DNA of 64,000 nucleotides from Nitrosospira multiformis (lineage in GTDB: Bacteria > Pseudomonadota > Gammaproteobacteria > Burkholderiales > Nitrosomonadaceae): the NCBI GenBank assembly GCA_017306155.1, contig JAFKJB010000012.1:1-64000 (forward strand). The letters run 5' to 3'. Position 1 is the first letter of the stretch, and each line of letters opens with the position of its first letter. Of this stretch, positions 9,251-19,764 are shown piece by piece. A program made the position numbers and the translations under genes. A model generated the notes under the pieces. It ran no database searches, had not been told where the DNA came from, and saw only the letters and a program-made list of their open reading frames with translations.

Positions 9251-9601
9251 TTGGAAACACTGATCTGGATACTACATGTCTTGTCCGCAGCGGGCGTAAT
9301 CGTCCTGGTTCTGCTGCAGCACGGCAAAGGTGCGGATATGGGCGCGGCTTTCGGCAGTGGCTCGTCGGGAAGTTTATTCGGCGCCAGTGGTTCCGCGAAC
9401 TTCCTCAGCCGGACGACGGGTGTGCTGGCTGCCATATTTTTCATGACCAGCCTTGGCCTGACCTATCTTTCCACCAACAGGAACGAGAGTGGAGGAGTGA
9501 TGGACAAAGCTGTGCCGATCCAATCTGTCAAACCCGCAGAGCCCGCTCCGGCAGCGCCTGCAGAAGAGGGGCCTTCCAAGGCAACAGAAATACCTGAGTA
9601 A
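9251..9601 (+). CDS. secG: Preprotein translocase subunit SecG
   Basis: Small subunit of the SecYEG channel, 116 residues with two membrane helices (about residues 1-20 and 52-72) joined by the conserved glycine-rich QHGKGADMGAAFGSG segment. The C-terminal tail is rich in Pro, Ala and Glu. It starts at TTG 9251 with tggag just upstream. It lies 17 bases after tpiA and before tRNA-Leu, a frequent order in proteobacteria. Confidence 0.94.
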   Translation: METLIWILHVLSAAGVIVLVLLQHGKGADMGAAFGSGSSGSLFGASGSANFLSRTTGVLAAIFFMTSLGLTYLSTNRNESGGVMDKAVPIQSVKPAEPAPAAPAEEGPSKATEIPE

Positions 9602-9664
9602 GTTAATGCTGAGTTAATTGAACAACCGGCTGGAACTGCGTTCTAACCAGATTACGTTCCGAAT

Positions 9665-9695
9665 CGGCGTTCAAATTAAACGGCATTCGAATTAA
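9665..9695 (+). repeat. Pair of ~15-bp direct repeats before tRNA-Leu
   Basis: cggcgttcaaattaa (9665-9679) and cggcattcgaattaa (9681-9695) differ at two positions and end just before the tRNA. They may belong to the tRNA promoter or processing region. Confidence 0.6.
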
Positions 9696-9698
9696 GCT

Positions 9699-9783
9699 GC
9701 CGACGTGGTGGAATTGGTAGACACGCCGTCTTGAGGGGGCGGTGGCGAAAGCTGTGCGAGTTCGAGTCTCGCCGTCGGCACCA
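9699..9783 (+). tRNA. tRNA-Leu (anticodon GAG)
   Basis: An 85-base cloverleaf with acceptor arms GCCGACG and CGTCGGC, A discriminator and encoded CCA. The D-arm region reads TGGTGGAATTGGTAGACAC. The anticodon stem CCGTC/GGCGG encloses the loop TTGAGGG, giving anticodon GAG. A long variable arm and T-loop GTTCGAGTC fit a class II leucine tRNA. Confidence 0.96.
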
Positions 9784-9885
9784 TTTATAGCGACAGGACT
9801 GAGCATCAGGCCAACGGAGATACCGATAAGGTATAAATGTTACCTGGAAGCGGGTCTTATATTTGTTCGATAGCTAACACATCAC

Positions 9886-10242
9886 ATGCTCGAAAACTAT
9901 TTTCCTATTCTGTTATTTATCCTGCTTGGCCTTGTCATAGGGGCTCTCGCAATGGGATTTGGCTGGCTGTTTGGTCCCAATCGTCCAGATAGCGAGAAAC
10001 TGTCTCCCTATGAATGCGGGTTTGAGGCGTTTGAAGACGCCCGCATGAAATTCGACGTGCGCTACTATCTGGTAGCCATTCTGTTTATTCTGTTCGATCT
10101 GGAGATAGCGTTCCTGTTCCCATGGGCCGTGGTGTTGAATGAAATCGGCCTGTTCGGTTTTATTGCCATGATGGTTTTTCTCGGCATCCTTGTCGTCGGC
10201 TTCATTTACGAGTGGACGAAGGGTGCTCTGGAGTGGGATTGA
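9886..10242 (+). CDS. nuoA: NADH-quinone oxidoreductase subunit A
   Basis: First gene of the complete complex I operon, 118 residues. It is a small membrane subunit with three helices and the conserved loop [26 protein letters not shown], which lies near the quinone site and contains the cysteine exposed in the deactive enzyme. The last helix runs into a short acidic tail. nuoB starts 4 bases after its stop. Confidence 0.96.
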   Translation: MLENYFPILLFILLGLVIGALAMGFGWLFGPNRPDSEKLSPYECGFEAFEDARMKFDVRYYLVAILFILFDLEIAFLFPWAVVLNEIGLFGFIAMMVFLGILVVGFIYEWTKGALEWD

Positions 10243-10246
10243 GGCC

Positions 10247-10723
10247 ATGAGTACAAACGGAGCAATGGAAAAAGGCTTTGTCACTACAAGCCTCGACTCG
10301 GTCATCAACTGGGGGCGTACCGGCTCGATGTGGCCGATGACTTTTGGCCTGGCATGCTGCGCCGTCGAAATGATGCAGGCAGGTGCATCCCGTTACGATC
10401 TTGACCGCTTTGGAATTGTGTTTCGTCCCAGTCCGCGCCAGTCGGACGTCATGATTGTTGCCGGAACCCTTTGCAATAAAATGGCGCCTGCCCTCCGCAA
10501 GGTGTATGACCAGATGGCAGAGCCGCGCTGGGTGATATCCATGGGCTCCTGCGCCAATGGCGGTGGTTATTATCATTACTCCTACTCGGTGGTGCGCGGA
10601 TGTGATCGTATCGTCCCGGTCGATATTTATGTCCCAGGTTGCCCGCCTACAGCGGAAGCCCTTCTGTACGGCATTATCCAGCTCCAGAACAAGATCCACC
10701 GCACCAATACCATCGCTCGTTAG
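10247..10723 (+). CDS. nuoB: NADH-quinone oxidoreductase subunit B
   Basis: Peripheral-arm subunit that holds the terminal N2 [4Fe-4S] cluster donating to quinone. The ligands are visible: [18 protein letters not shown] and [17 protein letters not shown] 10247 is chosen because it lies just after nuoA and yields the standard 158 residues beginning [11 protein letters not shown]; the frame is open upstream inside nuoA. Confidence 0.97.
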   Translation: MSTNGAMEKGFVTTSLDSVINWGRTGSMWPMTFGLACCAVEMMQAGASRYDLDRFGIVFRPSPRQSDVMIVAGTLCNKMAPALRKVYDQMAEPRWVISMGSCANGGGYYHYSYSVVRGCDRIVPVDIYVPGCPPTAEALLYGIIQLQNKIHRTNTIAR

Positions 10724-10731
10724 GCCCGTCT

Positions 10732-11349
10732 ATGTCGTCCACTCGTCTGGAAACGCTCGCGCTTTGCCTTCAGAATGTGTTGGCGGATGAACTTGCCAAC
10801 ATCGAGCAGCAACTGGATCAGCTCATCATTACGGTGCCTCCGGCTAACCTGTTGCCGGTAATGAGAGTCTTGCGCGACCATCCCGAACTGGGTTTCGAGA
10901 TGCTCATCGACCTGTGTGGAGTGGACTACTCCATCTATGGGGTGGAGCCCACTTCGGAGCAAGGACGTGAGGGCAAACGCTTCGCTGTCGTTTATCACCT
11001 GCTTTCGATCCGGCATAACCGCAGAGCGCGCGTAAAGGTATTCCCCGAGGATGACCAGTTTCCGGTTGTGGATTCGGTAATAGATATATGGCCCTCTGCC
11101 AACTGGTTTGAGCGCGAAGCATTCGATCTTTTTGGCATCGTGTTCACCGGTCACCCCGACCTGCGCCGCATCCTCACGGATTACGGATTTATCGGCAATC
11201 CATTCCGCAAGGATTTTCCGCTCAGCGGCAACGTGGAGATGCGCTACGATCCCGACCAACAGCGGGTCATCTATCAGCCGGTCACCATAGAACCGCGCCA
11301 GATCACGCCCCGTGTTATCCGGGAAGAGCATTATGGGGACTCTGAATGA
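10732..11349 (+). CDS. nuoC: NADH-quinone oxidoreductase subunit C
   Basis: Connecting subunit of the peripheral arm, 205 residues, separate from nuoD here (in E. coli they are fused). The signature [27 protein letters not shown] and the C-terminal FRKDFPLSG are clear. ATG 10732 follows nuoB by 8 bases; the frame runs further back inside nuoB. Confidence 0.96.
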   Translation: MSSTRLETLALCLQNVLADELANIEQQLDQLIITVPPANLLPVMRVLRDHPELGFEMLIDLCGVDYSIYGVEPTSEQGREGKRFAVVYHLLSIRHNRRARVKVFPEDDQFPVVDSVIDIWPSANWFEREAFDLFGIVFTGHPDLRRILTDYGFIGNPFRKDFPLSGNVEMRYDPDQQRVIYQPVTIEPRQITPRVIREEHYGDSE

Positions 11350-11370
11350 GATTTTTGCGGTCTGTCAACA

Positions 11371-12624
11371 ATGGCTGAGATACGAAACTACACGATGAAC
11401 TTCGGCCCGCAGCATCCGGCCGCCCACGGTGTCTTGCGGCTGGTGCTGGAGCTCGACGGAGAAGTCATACAACGCGCCGATCCGCACATCGGGTTGCTGC
11501 ATCGTGCAACGGAAAAGCTTGCCGAATACAAGACATATATCCAGTCAGTCCCTTACATGGACAGATTGGATTATGTCTCCATGATGTCCAACGAGCATGC
11601 ATACGTAATGGCTATCGAGAAACTGCTTCAGCTCGAAGTGCCAATACGCGCGCAGTATATCCGGGTGATGTTCGACGAAATCACGCGGATACTCAATCAT
11701 CTTCTGTGGCTGGGAGCGCATGCCCTGGATGTGGGCGCGATGACGGTATTCCTTTACGCATTCCGTGACCGGGAAGACCTGATGGATGCCTATGAAGCGG
11801 TTTCGGGTGCAAGGCTGCATGCAGCCTACTACCGGCCGGGTGGCGTTTACCGGGATTTGCCGGATTCGATACCGCAATACAAGGCGTCAAAAATTCACGA
11901 CGAAAAAACAATCAAGGCGCGCAACGAGAACCGCCAAGGTTCGCTGCTCGATTTCATCGAAGATTTTACCAACCGGTTTCCAACGTACGTCGACGAGTAC
12001 GAGACCCTGCTTACCGACAATCGTATCTGGAAACAGCGGCTGGTAGGCATCGGAACGGTTTCTCCCGAACGGGCAATGGCTCTGGGATTCACAGGTCCCA
12101 TGCTGCGTGGGTCCGGCGTCGAATGGGATCTGCGGAAGAAGCAACCCTATGAGGTCTATGATCAACTCGATTTCGATATACCTGTCGGCGTCAATGGAGA
12201 TTGCTACGACCGGTATCTGGTCCGGATCGAGGAATTCCGGCAATCCAACCGCATCATCAAACAATGTATCGATTGGTTGCGCAAAAACCCGGGTCCGGTC
12301 ATAACGGACAACCATAAGGTGGCGCCCCCTTCCCGTGTGAACATGAAGCAGAACATGGAGGAACTGATCCATCATTTCAAGCTTTTCACTGAAGGATTTC
12401 ACGTACCGCCCGGTGAAACCTACGCGGCAGTCGAGCACCCGAAAGGAGAGTTCGGCATTTACCTGATATCGGATGGTGCCAATATGCCTTACCGCATGAA
12501 AATCCGCGCTCCGGGCTTCGCCCATCTGGCAGCGCTGGATGAAATGTCGCGCGGCCATATGATTGCCGATGTGGTGGCCATCATTGGTACCCAGGACATT
12601 GTGTTTGGTGAAATAGACAGATGA
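11371..12624 (+). CDS. nuoD: NADH-quinone oxidoreductase subunit D
   Basis: The 49-kDa homolog that forms the quinone pocket with NuoB, 417 residues. The N-terminal [21 protein letters not shown] with its quinone-binding histidine is intact, as are [15 protein letters not shown] and the C-terminal IVFGEIDR. It starts at ATG 11371, 21 bases after nuoC. Confidence 0.97.
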   Translation: MAEIRNYTMNFGPQHPAAHGVLRLVLELDGEVIQRADPHIGLLHRATEKLAEYKTYIQSVPYMDRLDYVSMMSNEHAYVMAIEKLLQLEVPIRAQYIRVMFDEITRILNHLLWLGAHALDVGAMTVFLYAFRDREDLMDAYEAVSGARLHAAYYRPGGVYRDLPDSIPQYKASKIHDEKTIKARNENRQGSLLDFIEDFTNRFPTYVDEYETLLTDNRIWKQRLVGIGTVSPERAMALGFTGPMLRGSGVEWDLRKKQPYEVYDQLDFDIPVGVNGDCYDRYLVRIEEFRQSNRIIKQCIDWLRKNPGPVITDNHKVAPPSRVNMKQNMEELIHHFKLFTEGFHVPPGETYAAVEHPKGEFGIYLISDGANMPYRMKIRAPGFAHLAALDEMSRGHMIADVVAIIGTQDIVFGEIDR

Positions 12625-12651
12625 CGCACTGAAGGTGAAACGGCTATCAAC

Positions 12652-13128
12652 ATGCTAAGCGCAGAGTCTCTGAAAAAAATCGACTACGAGTTGACCAAAT
12701 ATCCCGCAGACCAGAAGCAATCCGCGGTAATGTCGGCGCTCGCCATCGCCCAGGATGAGAAAGGGTGGCTGACCACCGAAACGATGGATTTTGTGGCGGA
12801 GTACCTGGATATGCCGTCGATCGCCGTATACGAAGTGGCTACTTTCTACAATATGTACAATTTGCAGCCAATCGGAAAATACAAGATCACGGTCTGCACG
12901 AATCTTCCATGTGCGCTGTCCGGCGCGAACGAGGCGGTGACCCGTTTCCGGGAAAGGTTGGGAATAGGCTTCAACGAGACCACTGCGGACGGAAGATTTA
13001 CTTTGAAAGAAGGGGAATGTATGGGTGCATGCGGAGATGCGCCGGTTCTCCTGGTCAATAACAAACGCATGTGCAGTTTCATGTCCAATGACAGGATCGA
13101 CCAGTTGCTGGAGGATTTGAGCAAATGA
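12652..13128 (+). CDS. nuoE: NADH-quinone oxidoreductase subunit E
   Basis: The 24-kDa homolog with the N1a [2Fe-2S] cluster, 158 residues. The four cysteine ligands are in CTNLPC and CMGACGDAP (about residues 82-87 and 123-127). The N-terminal thioredoxin-like part contains the conserved VATFYNMYN. Its stop overlaps the nuoF start (ATGA). Confidence 0.96.
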   Translation: MLSAESLKKIDYELTKYPADQKQSAVMSALAIAQDEKGWLTTETMDFVAEYLDMPSIAVYEVATFYNMYNLQPIGKYKITVCTNLPCALSGANEAVTRFRERLGIGFNETTADGRFTLKEGECMGACGDAPVLLVNNKRMCSFMSNDRIDQLLEDLSK

Positions 13129-14402
13129 ACCAGCCTGTACAGATATTGCTGGCCGGCTTGAATCCATCGGACCCCGACGATTGGCGGCTCAGGAATTACG
13201 AACAGCGTGAAGGATATGCTGCGCTCAGAAAAATCCTGAGCGAGAAAATCCCTCCGGAAAAGGTCATCGAGGAGGTGAAGAAATCCGCCTTGCGGGGTCG
13301 CGGGGGCGCCGGCTTTCCGACCGGGCTGAAGTGGAGCTTCATGCCTAAGCAGTACGAGGGCGACAAATACCTGGTATGCAATTCGGATGAAGGCGAACCC
13401 GGTACCTTCAAGGATCGCGACATCATGCGTCACAACCCGCATATGCTGATCGAGGGCATGTTGATCGGAGCCTATGCGATGAGCATCAAAGCGGGCTACA
13501 ACTACGTGCATGGCGAAATCTGGGACGTCTACGAGCGCATGGAAGAGGCAGTGGATGAAGCTCGTGCGGCGGGGTATCTCGGGGATAATATCCTCGGTTC
13601 CGATTTCAGCTTCCAGTTATACAACCATCACGGCTATGGCGCCTATATCTGCGGCGAAGAAACAGCGCTGCTTGAGTCGCTGGAAGGCAAGAAAGGTCAA
13701 CCGCGCTTCAAGCCGCCTTTTCCGGCAAGCTTCGGTCTCTATGGCAAGCCGACTACCATCAACAACACAGAGACATTTGCATCGGTACCGTGGATTATCC
13801 GCCACGGCGGTGACAAGTTTCTGCAACTGGGTAAGCCAAACAACGGTGGAACCAAGATTTTTTCTGTTTCCGGCCATGTGAACAAGCCTGGTAATTATGA
13901 AGTGCCGCTGGGCACGCCGTTCGCGACCCTGCTGGAGATGGCTGGCGGCATGCGTGGCGGGCGCAAGCTGAAAGGCTGCATTCCGGGTGGTTCGTCCATG
14001 CCGGTATTGCCGGGCGACGTCATGATGCAGACCGATATGGACTATGACTCGATTGCCAAGGCGGGCTCATTTCTCGGTTCAGGCGCGGTCATTATCATGG
14101 ACGATACGACCTGCATGGTCAGAGCGCTGGAGCGCTTATCCTATTTTTACTATGAGGAATCCTGCGGCCAGTGCACGCCCTGTCGTGAAGGCACGGGATG
14201 GCTTTATCGTATCGTTCATCGGATCGAAACAGGAAAAGGTCGCCTGGAAGATCTGGATCTGCTCAATAATCTCGCCGACAACATTCAGGGACGCACGATC
14301 TGCGCATTGGGTGACGCGGCCGCCATGCCGGTGCGTGCCATGATTCAGCATTTTCGTGACGAATTTGCGTACCACGTCGAACACAAGAGATGTCTCGTGT
14401 AA
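13125..14402 (+). CDS. nuoF: NADH-quinone oxidoreductase subunit F
   Basis: NADH-oxidizing subunit that binds NADH, FMN and the N3 [4Fe-4S] cluster, 425 residues. It shows the flavin/NAD region [13 protein letters not shown], the [13 protein letters not shown] segment, and the cluster ligands in [12 protein letters not shown] with a later cysteine in GRTICALGD. It overlaps nuoE by four bases. Confidence 0.97.
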   Translation: MNQPVQILLAGLNPSDPDDWRLRNYEQREGYAALRKILSEKIPPEKVIEEVKKSALRGRGGAGFPTGLKWSFMPKQYEGDKYLVCNSDEGEPGTFKDRDIMRHNPHMLIEGMLIGAYAMSIKAGYNYVHGEIWDVYERMEEAVDEARAAGYLGDNILGSDFSFQLYNHHGYGAYICGEETALLESLEGKKGQPRFKPPFPASFGLYGKPTTINNTETFASVPWIIRHGGDKFLQLGKPNNGGTKIFSVSGHVNKPGNYEVPLGTPFATLLEMAGGMRGGRKLKGCIPGGSSMPVLPGDVMMQTDMDYDSIAKAGSFLGSGAVIIMDDTTCMVRALERLSYFYYEESCGQCTPCREGTGWLYRIVHRIETGKGRLEDLDLLNNLADNIQGRTICALGDAAAMPVRAMIQHFRDEFAYHVEHKRCLV

Positions 14403-14465
14403 CACGGATGAAGTCATGAGTCTTTTCTTGTTTGCGACCGCTTGTTGCCCCGGAGCACATACGTA

Positions 14466-16907
14466 ATGATCAATTTCGAAATCGACGGTAAACCGGTGTC
14501 CGTGCCCAAGAATGGCACGGTCATGGATGGCGCCAATCAGCTTGGCATATACATCCCTCATTTCTGCTATCACAAGAAACTCTCCATTGCCGCCAACTGC
14601 CGCATGTGTCTCGTGCAGGTGGAGAAAGCGCCCAAGCCGCTGCCTGCGTGCGCCACGCCCGCGATGGAGGGCATGAAAGTTTTCACCCACTCCGGGCAGG
14701 CAGTAACAGCCCAGAAAGGGGTGATGGAATTCCTGCTCATCAATCACCCCCTGGACTGTCCGATCTGCGATCAGGGTGGGGAGTGCCAGTTGCAGGATCT
14801 GGCCGTGGGCTACGGAGCGAGTGCATCGCGTTATACCGAAGCCAAGCGTGTGGTGGTCAACAAGAATCTCGGTCCTCTGATTTCCACCGACATGACCCGT
14901 TGTATCCATTGCACGCGTTGCGTGCGCTTCGGGCAGGAAATCGGGGGGATCATGGAACTGGGCATGGCGGGCCGTGGCGAGCATGCGGAGATCCTTGCGT
15001 TTGTCGGTAAAACCGTGGATTCGGAGTTGTCCGGCAACGTAATCGATCTGTGCCCGGTGGGTGCCCTTGTCAGCAAGCCCTTCCGCTATTCCGCGCGCAC
15101 CTGGGAATTGTCACGCCGAAAATCCATCAGCCCGCATTGCGGTCTTGGCTCCAATCTCATCGTCCAGATAAAGCAGAATCGCGTGATGCGCGTGCTGCCC
15201 CGCGAGAACGAGGAAATCAACGAGTGCTGGCTATCGGACAAAGACCGTTTTTCCTACGAGGGGTTAAACTCCGAGGAGCGTCTTACCCGGCCGATGATAA
15301 AGCAGGGAGGCGTGTGGCAGGAATGCGACTGGCAAACCGCGCTGGAATTCGTGGCCAACGGCCTCAAGGATGTGAAAGAAAAACATGGAGCGGAGAGCAT
15401 CGGAGCGCTGGGTTCTGCTCACAGCACGCTTGAAGAACTTCACCTGTTGCAGAAACTTGTAAGGGGATTAGGCAGTGCCAACGTGGATCATCGCGTGCGC
15501 CAGAGCGATTTCCGTGCGGATTCGCAGATGCAGGGTGCTCCCTGGCTGGGAATGCCCGTTGCCGAAATTTTGCAGTTGAGGTCACTGCTCGTCATAGGCA
15601 GCACCTTGCGAAAGGACCATCCCCTCCTTGCGCATCGTATCCGCCAGGCCGTGAAGCACGGCGCGCAATTGAATGTGATCAATCCGATCGACGATGACCT
15701 GCTGACCAAGGTAAGAAATCGTGCTATTGTTGCGCCCGACAAAATAGTATCCACGCTGGCAGAGGTGTTGAAAGCCGTTGTCGAACTGAAGGGCGTGGAG
15801 ATTCCCGATGACACTAAAAACGCCTTGAGCACTGTCAGTGCGAGCGATACTGCCCGTGCGATGGCGGCCAGTCTCAACGACAATAAACCCGCTGCGATTT
15901 TTATCGGAAATCTCGCGCAACATCATCCCCGTTACGCGGATATCTGCAAGCTGGCCCAGCATATCGCGCAAATTTCCGACGCTCGCTTCGGAGTGCTGGG
16001 AGAGGCTGCCAACAGCGTTGGAGCTTATATTGCCGGTGCGGTTCCCTTTGATAACCGCTTTGGTAACCGTAACGCGGATACTGCCCAAGGCAGGCATGGA
16101 GGGCCGGGCGCCAATGCCTCACAAATGCTCGGCATGGACGACCCGGCGAGCGGGACCGGATGCAAGGCATACGTCCTGTTGAACCTGGAGCCGGAGCTCG
16201 ACAGTTACAACCCCCGGCACGCCGTCAAGGCACTGGCGGCGGCCGACCTGGTTGTAATGATGAGTGCATACAAAAGCCGCGCCGCCATTGAGGGCGGTCA
16301 TGCGGATGTATTACTGCCGATCGCGCCCTTCACTGAAACCTCCGGTACTTTCATCAGCACGGAAGGGCGTGTGCAGAGCTTCAACGGTGTGGTTGCGCCC
16401 CTCGGGGAAACGCGTCCCGCATGGAAGGTGTTGCGGGTGCTGGGTAATATCCTGCAACTCGATGGTTTTGATTATGAAACGTCGGAGCAGGTGCGGGCGG
16501 ATGTTCTTCCAGCTGGAAACGACGTCAGCGCCTGGTTGAATAACAGTCTGGGAAGTCTTGCTGTGAGTCCCATTGAAGCCGGTAAGGAAAATAAGGGAAG
16601 TGAAGGGTTGCAACGTATCGGAGAGGTTCCGATTTATCAGGCCGACCTCATCGTGCGCCGGTCGGAGCCATTGCAGCGCACGCGCGACGCGGCTGCGCCT
16701 CTAGCATGGATGCCGGGGAGCCTCATGGCGCAATTGGGCCTGCAGAGCGAAGAAGTCATACGGTTGAAGCAGGGGGAAGGTGAGGTACAACTGCCTGTCG
16801 CGCAGGATGACAGCCTGCCGGCCAACTGCATAAGAGTTGCGTCCGCCCATCCTTCGACTGCGGCCCTGGGCGGAATGTTTGATCAGATCACGGTAGAAAA
16901 ATCGTGA
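14466..16907 (+). CDS. nuoG: NADH-quinone oxidoreductase subunit G
   Basis: The 75-kDa homolog, 813 residues from ATG 14466. The N-terminal ferredoxin fold binds a [2Fe-2S] cluster (CYHKK, NCRMC). [14 protein letters not shown] gives the His-ligated N5, and RCIHCTRC with DLCPVGAL gives N4. The rest is a degenerate molybdopterin-oxidoreductase domain. SPHCGLGSN keeps only one cysteine, so the extra N7 cluster seen in E. coli is probably absent. The frame opens 8 codons earlier at 14442, but the canonical MINFEIDGK start is at 14466. Confidence 0.95.
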   Translation: MINFEIDGKPVSVPKNGTVMDGANQLGIYIPHFCYHKKLSIAANCRMCLVQVEKAPKPLPACATPAMEGMKVFTHSGQAVTAQKGVMEFLLINHPLDCPICDQGGECQLQDLAVGYGASASRYTEAKRVVVNKNLGPLISTDMTRCIHCTRCVRFGQEIGGIMELGMAGRGEHAEILAFVGKTVDSELSGNVIDLCPVGALVSKPFRYSARTWELSRRKSISPHCGLGSNLIVQIKQNRVMRVLPRENEEINECWLSDKDRFSYEGLNSEERLTRPMIKQGGVWQECDWQTALEFVANGLKDVKEKHGAESIGALGSAHSTLEELHLLQKLVRGLGSANVDHRVRQSDFRADSQMQGAPWLGMPVAEILQLRSLLVIGSTLRKDHPLLAHRIRQAVKHGAQLNVINPIDDDLLTKVRNRAIVAPDKIVSTLAEVLKAVVELKGVEIPDDTKNALSTVSASDTARAMAASLNDNKPAAIFIGNLAQHHPRYADICKLAQHIAQISDARFGVLGEAANSVGAYIAGAVPFDNRFGNRNADTAQGRHGGPGANASQMLGMDDPASGTGCKAYVLLNLEPELDSYNPRHAVKALAAADLVVMMSAYKSRAAIEGGHADVLLPIAPFTETSGTFISTEGRVQSFNGVVAPLGETRPAWKVLRVLGNILQLDGFDYETSEQVRADVLPAGNDVSAWLNNSLGSLAVSPIEAGKENKGSEGLQRIGEVPIYQADLIVRRSEPLQRTRDAAAPLAWMPGSLMAQLGLQSEEVIRLKQGEGEVQLPVAQDDSLPANCIRVASAHPSTAALGGMFDQITVEKS

Positions 16908-16929
16908 CGAACAGTACTCGGATTATCTG

Positions 16930-18030
16930 ATGGAATACGCGCAACAACTGTTCGGGAATTTTTTTGGTCCTGAGTGGGGACCTGCCCTTTTCCTGCTGGT
17001 GAAGAATGTCCTGCTGATTGTGGCCATCGTGCTGCCACTGATGCTGGCAGTCGCCTATCTCACGTTCGCCGAACGCAAAATCATCGGCTATATGCAACTG
17101 CGCGTGGGTCCCAATCGGGTAACCTTCTTTGGCATTCCCTGGCTGGGAGGGTGGGCGCAACCCATTGCCGATGCGGTCAAGGCGGTGATGAAAGAAATCA
17201 TCATCCCGAGCGGAGCGAACAAAGTCCTGTTCGTGCTTGCGCCCATCCTGACGTTCGCGCCGGCGCTGGCAGCCTGGGCAGTCATTCCCTTTTCTCCGGA
17301 TGTGGTCCTGGCGGACATCAACGCCGGCCTGCTTTATATTCTGGCCATGACCTCGATGGGGATCTATGGCATCATCATTGCAGGGTGGGCTTCCAACTCC
17401 AAATATGCATTCCTGGGAGCAATGCGTTCGGCAGCTCAAGTGGTTTCTTACGAACTGGCCATGGGTTTTGCGCTGGTGTGCGTGCTCATGATGTCCCAGA
17501 GCCTGAATCTGGGTGACATCGTCAAGGGCCAGCAAGGCGCCAGCATGCTGAACTGGTATCTGATACCGCTGTTTCCCATGTTCCTGGTTTATTTCATTTC
17601 CGGCGTCGCAGAAACCAATCGTGCGCCATTCGATGTCGCGGAGGGTGAATCCGAAATCGTGGCGGGCTTTCATGTCGAGTATTCGGGCATGGCGTTCACA
17701 GTGTTTTTCCTGGCTGAATATTCCAACATGATCCTGGTGGCCACGCTTGCAAGCATCATATTCCTGGGTGGCTGGCTGCCTCCTGTCAACGTTGCGCCGT
17801 TTACCCTGGTTCCCGGCTTCATCTGGCTGGTCCTGAAAGCATCATTTCTATTGTTCTGTTTTCTCTGGTTCCGCGCCACGTTTCCACGTTATCGCTACGA
17901 CCAGATCATGCGACTTGGCTGGAAGGTGTTCATTCCGATCACGCTCGTCTGGATAGTGGTGCTCGGCCTGGTGATGCAGCTTCCGGCGTCGATTCGGAGC
18001 GCATTCCCGCTTAACTTGTGGTTTCACTGA
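16930..18030 (+). CDS. nuoH: NADH-quinone oxidoreductase subunit H
   Basis: Membrane subunit linking the peripheral and membrane arms and lining the quinone tunnel, 366 residues with about eight helices. Conserved loops [18 protein letters not shown] and [27 protein letters not shown]-type ([14 protein letters not shown]) are present with their acidic residues. ATG 16930 lies 22 bases after nuoG. Confidence 0.97.
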   Translation: MEYAQQLFGNFFGPEWGPALFLLVKNVLLIVAIVLPLMLAVAYLTFAERKIIGYMQLRVGPNRVTFFGIPWLGGWAQPIADAVKAVMKEIIIPSGANKVLFVLAPILTFAPALAAWAVIPFSPDVVLADINAGLLYILAMTSMGIYGIIIAGWASNSKYAFLGAMRSAAQVVSYELAMGFALVCVLMMSQSLNLGDIVKGQQGASMLNWYLIPLFPMFLVYFISGVAETNRAPFDVAEGESEIVAGFHVEYSGMAFTVFFLAEYSNMILVATLASIIFLGGWLPPVNVAPFTLVPGFIWLVLKASFLLFCFLWFRATFPRYRYDQIMRLGWKVFIPITLVWIVVLGLVMQLPASIRSAFPLNLWFH

Positions 18031-18044
18031 CACAGGAGGAAGCC

Positions 18045-18533
18045 ATGAACAGAATCAAGGATTTTTTCCGCACTTTCCTGCTGATCGAGCTCATCAAAGG
18101 AATGATGCTGACGGGGCGAAACATGTTCGCGCGGAAGATCACGGTGTATTTTCCCGAAGAAAAGACGCCGCAATCTCCTCGCTTCAGGGGTTTGCATGCC
18201 TTGCGCAGATACCCTAACGGAGAAGAGCGCTGCATAGCCTGCAAGCTGTGCGAGGCGGTATGCCCGGCGTTGGCGATTACCATCGAATCCGAGCAGCGCG
18301 AGGATGGAACGCGGCGTACCACGCGATATGACATCGATCTGACGAAGTGCATATTTTGCGGTTTCTGCGAGGAATCCTGTCCGGTGGACTCGATCGTGGA
18401 GACGCGCATCCTGGAATACCACGGGGAGAAGCGGGGTGACCTCATCTATACCAAGCAGATGCTGCTGGCGGTCGGGGACCGGTATGAGGAACAGATAGCA
18501 AAGGACCGGGCAGCCGATGCGGGCTACCGATGA
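18045..18533 (+). CDS. nuoI: NADH-quinone oxidoreductase subunit I
   Basis: Ferredoxin-like subunit carrying N6a and N6b, 162 residues. The two eight-iron motifs are [12 protein letters not shown] and [15 protein letters not shown] 18045 has aggagga directly upstream and gives the usual length. The open frame starting at 18018 would overlap nuoH and is not preferred. Confidence 0.97.
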   Translation: MNRIKDFFRTFLLIELIKGMMLTGRNMFARKITVYFPEEKTPQSPRFRGLHALRRYPNGEERCIACKLCEAVCPALAITIESEQREDGTRRTTRYDIDLTKCIFCGFCEESCPVDSIVETRILEYHGEKRGDLIYTKQMLLAVGDRYEEQIAKDRAADAGYR

Positions 18534-18565
18534 GTCGCGCCTGGCTCGCCAATATTGGCTGTGTT

Positions 18566-18604
18566 GGCAGTGGATATTTTCATCAGTTCGATGCATCCAC
18601 TGCC
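18566..18604. repeat. Perfect 10-bp inverted repeat between nuoI and nuoJ
   Basis: ggcagtggat (18566-18575) and atccactgcc (18595-18604) form a perfect stem with a 19-base loop in the 207-base gap that interrupts the otherwise tightly packed nuo operon. There is no T run after it, so it is more likely an RNA stability or processing element than a terminator (inference). Confidence 0.65.
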
Positions 18605-18740
18605 TTCGTTACGGGAGCGCTGGGTTGTCGCGCTTGCGCTCGTTACGCTTACCCGCAGAAACAAGCGGAAGACATTTTCATGAGTTCATTTTTATCTTGC
18701 GTGAATCCTTCCAGGCTCCCGGATTTCTAGAAGTAACCAT

Positions 18741-19346
18741 ATGAGTTTTGCAGATATAATCTTCTACTTTTTTTCCACGGTGCTGGTGGCCTCGGCCCTC
18801 GGGGTCATCACCGCGCGCAATCCGGTGCATTCGGCATTGTTGCTGGTGCTGGCCTTTTTTGCCTCCGCCGGATTATGGCTGTTGCTGGAAGCGGAATTTC
18901 TTGCCATTACCCTGGTGCTGGTTTACGTGGGAGCGGTGATGGTGCTGTTCCTGTTCGTCGTGATGATGCTCGACATCAATCTTGCGCGGCTCAGGGAAGG
19001 TTTCTGGAAGTGGTTTCCGTTCGGATTATTGCTCGGCCTGCTGATGTCGATCGAGATGGCCATGGTCCTGACCGGTAAGCAGTTCGGCGCGAATGAACTT
19101 CCTACCCCAGCGGCGCGGGCGGCTGACTACAGCAACACCAAGGAACTGGGGCGTCTGATCTACACCGAATATGTTTATGCCTTTGAACTGGCTGCGGTGA
19201 TTCTGCTGGTTGCGATCGTGGCTGCAATCGCGCTGACCTTGCGCCAGCGCGGTGGGAGCAAATCCATGGACGTTGCCAAACAGGTAGCGGTGAAGCGTGA
19301 AGACCGCATCCGCATCGTGTCGATGGCATCCGAGAAGAAAGAATAA
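18741..19346 (+). CDS. nuoJ: NADH-quinone oxidoreductase subunit J
   Basis: Membrane subunit with five helices, 201 residues. The N-terminal helix is followed by [22 protein letters not shown], and the third carries [21 protein letters not shown], which contains the characteristic pi-bulge region of this subunit. The C-terminus is a charged tail. It follows the hairpin-bearing gap after nuoI. Confidence 0.95.
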   Translation: MSFADIIFYFFSTVLVASALGVITARNPVHSALLLVLAFFASAGLWLLLEAEFLAITLVLVYVGAVMVLFLFVVMMLDINLARLREGFWKWFPFGLLLGLLMSIEMAMVLTGKQFGANELPTPAARAADYSNTKELGRLIYTEYVYAFELAAVILLVAIVAAIALTLRQRGGSKSMDVAKQVAVKREDRIRIVSMASEKKE

Positions 19347-19392
19347 AAGTAATATATTGCGGCGTTTTTACGCCGCTATGAAAGGGGGCGTA

Positions 19393-19698
19393 GTGGTTTC
19401 GTTATCCCATTATCTTGTTATCGGTGCGATTCTGTTTGCCATCAGCATTGTCGGTATCTTCCTCAACAGAAAGAACGTGATTATCCTGTTGATGGCAATC
19501 GAGTTGATGCTACTGGCGGTAAACATGAATTTTGTTGCTTTTTCGCATTATCTCCAGGACGCATCCGGGCAAGTGTTCGTGTTTTTCATCCTTACCGTTG
19601 CTGCAGCGGAGTCTGCCATTGGACTTGCGATACTGGTTGTGCTGTTTCGCAGCCTGCGCACCATCAACGTCGATGACCTGGACAGGCTCAAAGGCTGA
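19393..19698 (+). CDS. nuoK: NADH-quinone oxidoreductase subunit K
   Basis: Small three-helix membrane subunit with the two conserved glutamates, in [11 protein letters not shown] and [14 protein letters not shown] 19393, preceded by the purine-rich aaaggggg, gives 101 residues starting [11 protein letters not shown], the exact length common in the family; ATG 19378 would add five residues. It is homologous to Mrp-antiporter MnhC. Confidence 0.93.
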   Translation: MVSLSHYLVIGAILFAISIVGIFLNRKNVIILLMAIELMLLAVNMNFVAFSHYLQDASGQVFVFFILTVAAAESAIGLAILVVLFRSLRTINVDDLDRLKG

Positions 19699-19764
19699 GG
19701 CTGATCGCCAGGTTCAATAGTTCGGAGTCGGTATCGCTGGTTCAAAAACAAAAAGCTGGATTTC

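Noticed and set aside
18530-18730. 66-codon frame whose ATG overlaps the nuoI stop
   Set aside because: The overlap is suggestive, but the product has no family character and it spans the hairpin; kept out for lack of support.
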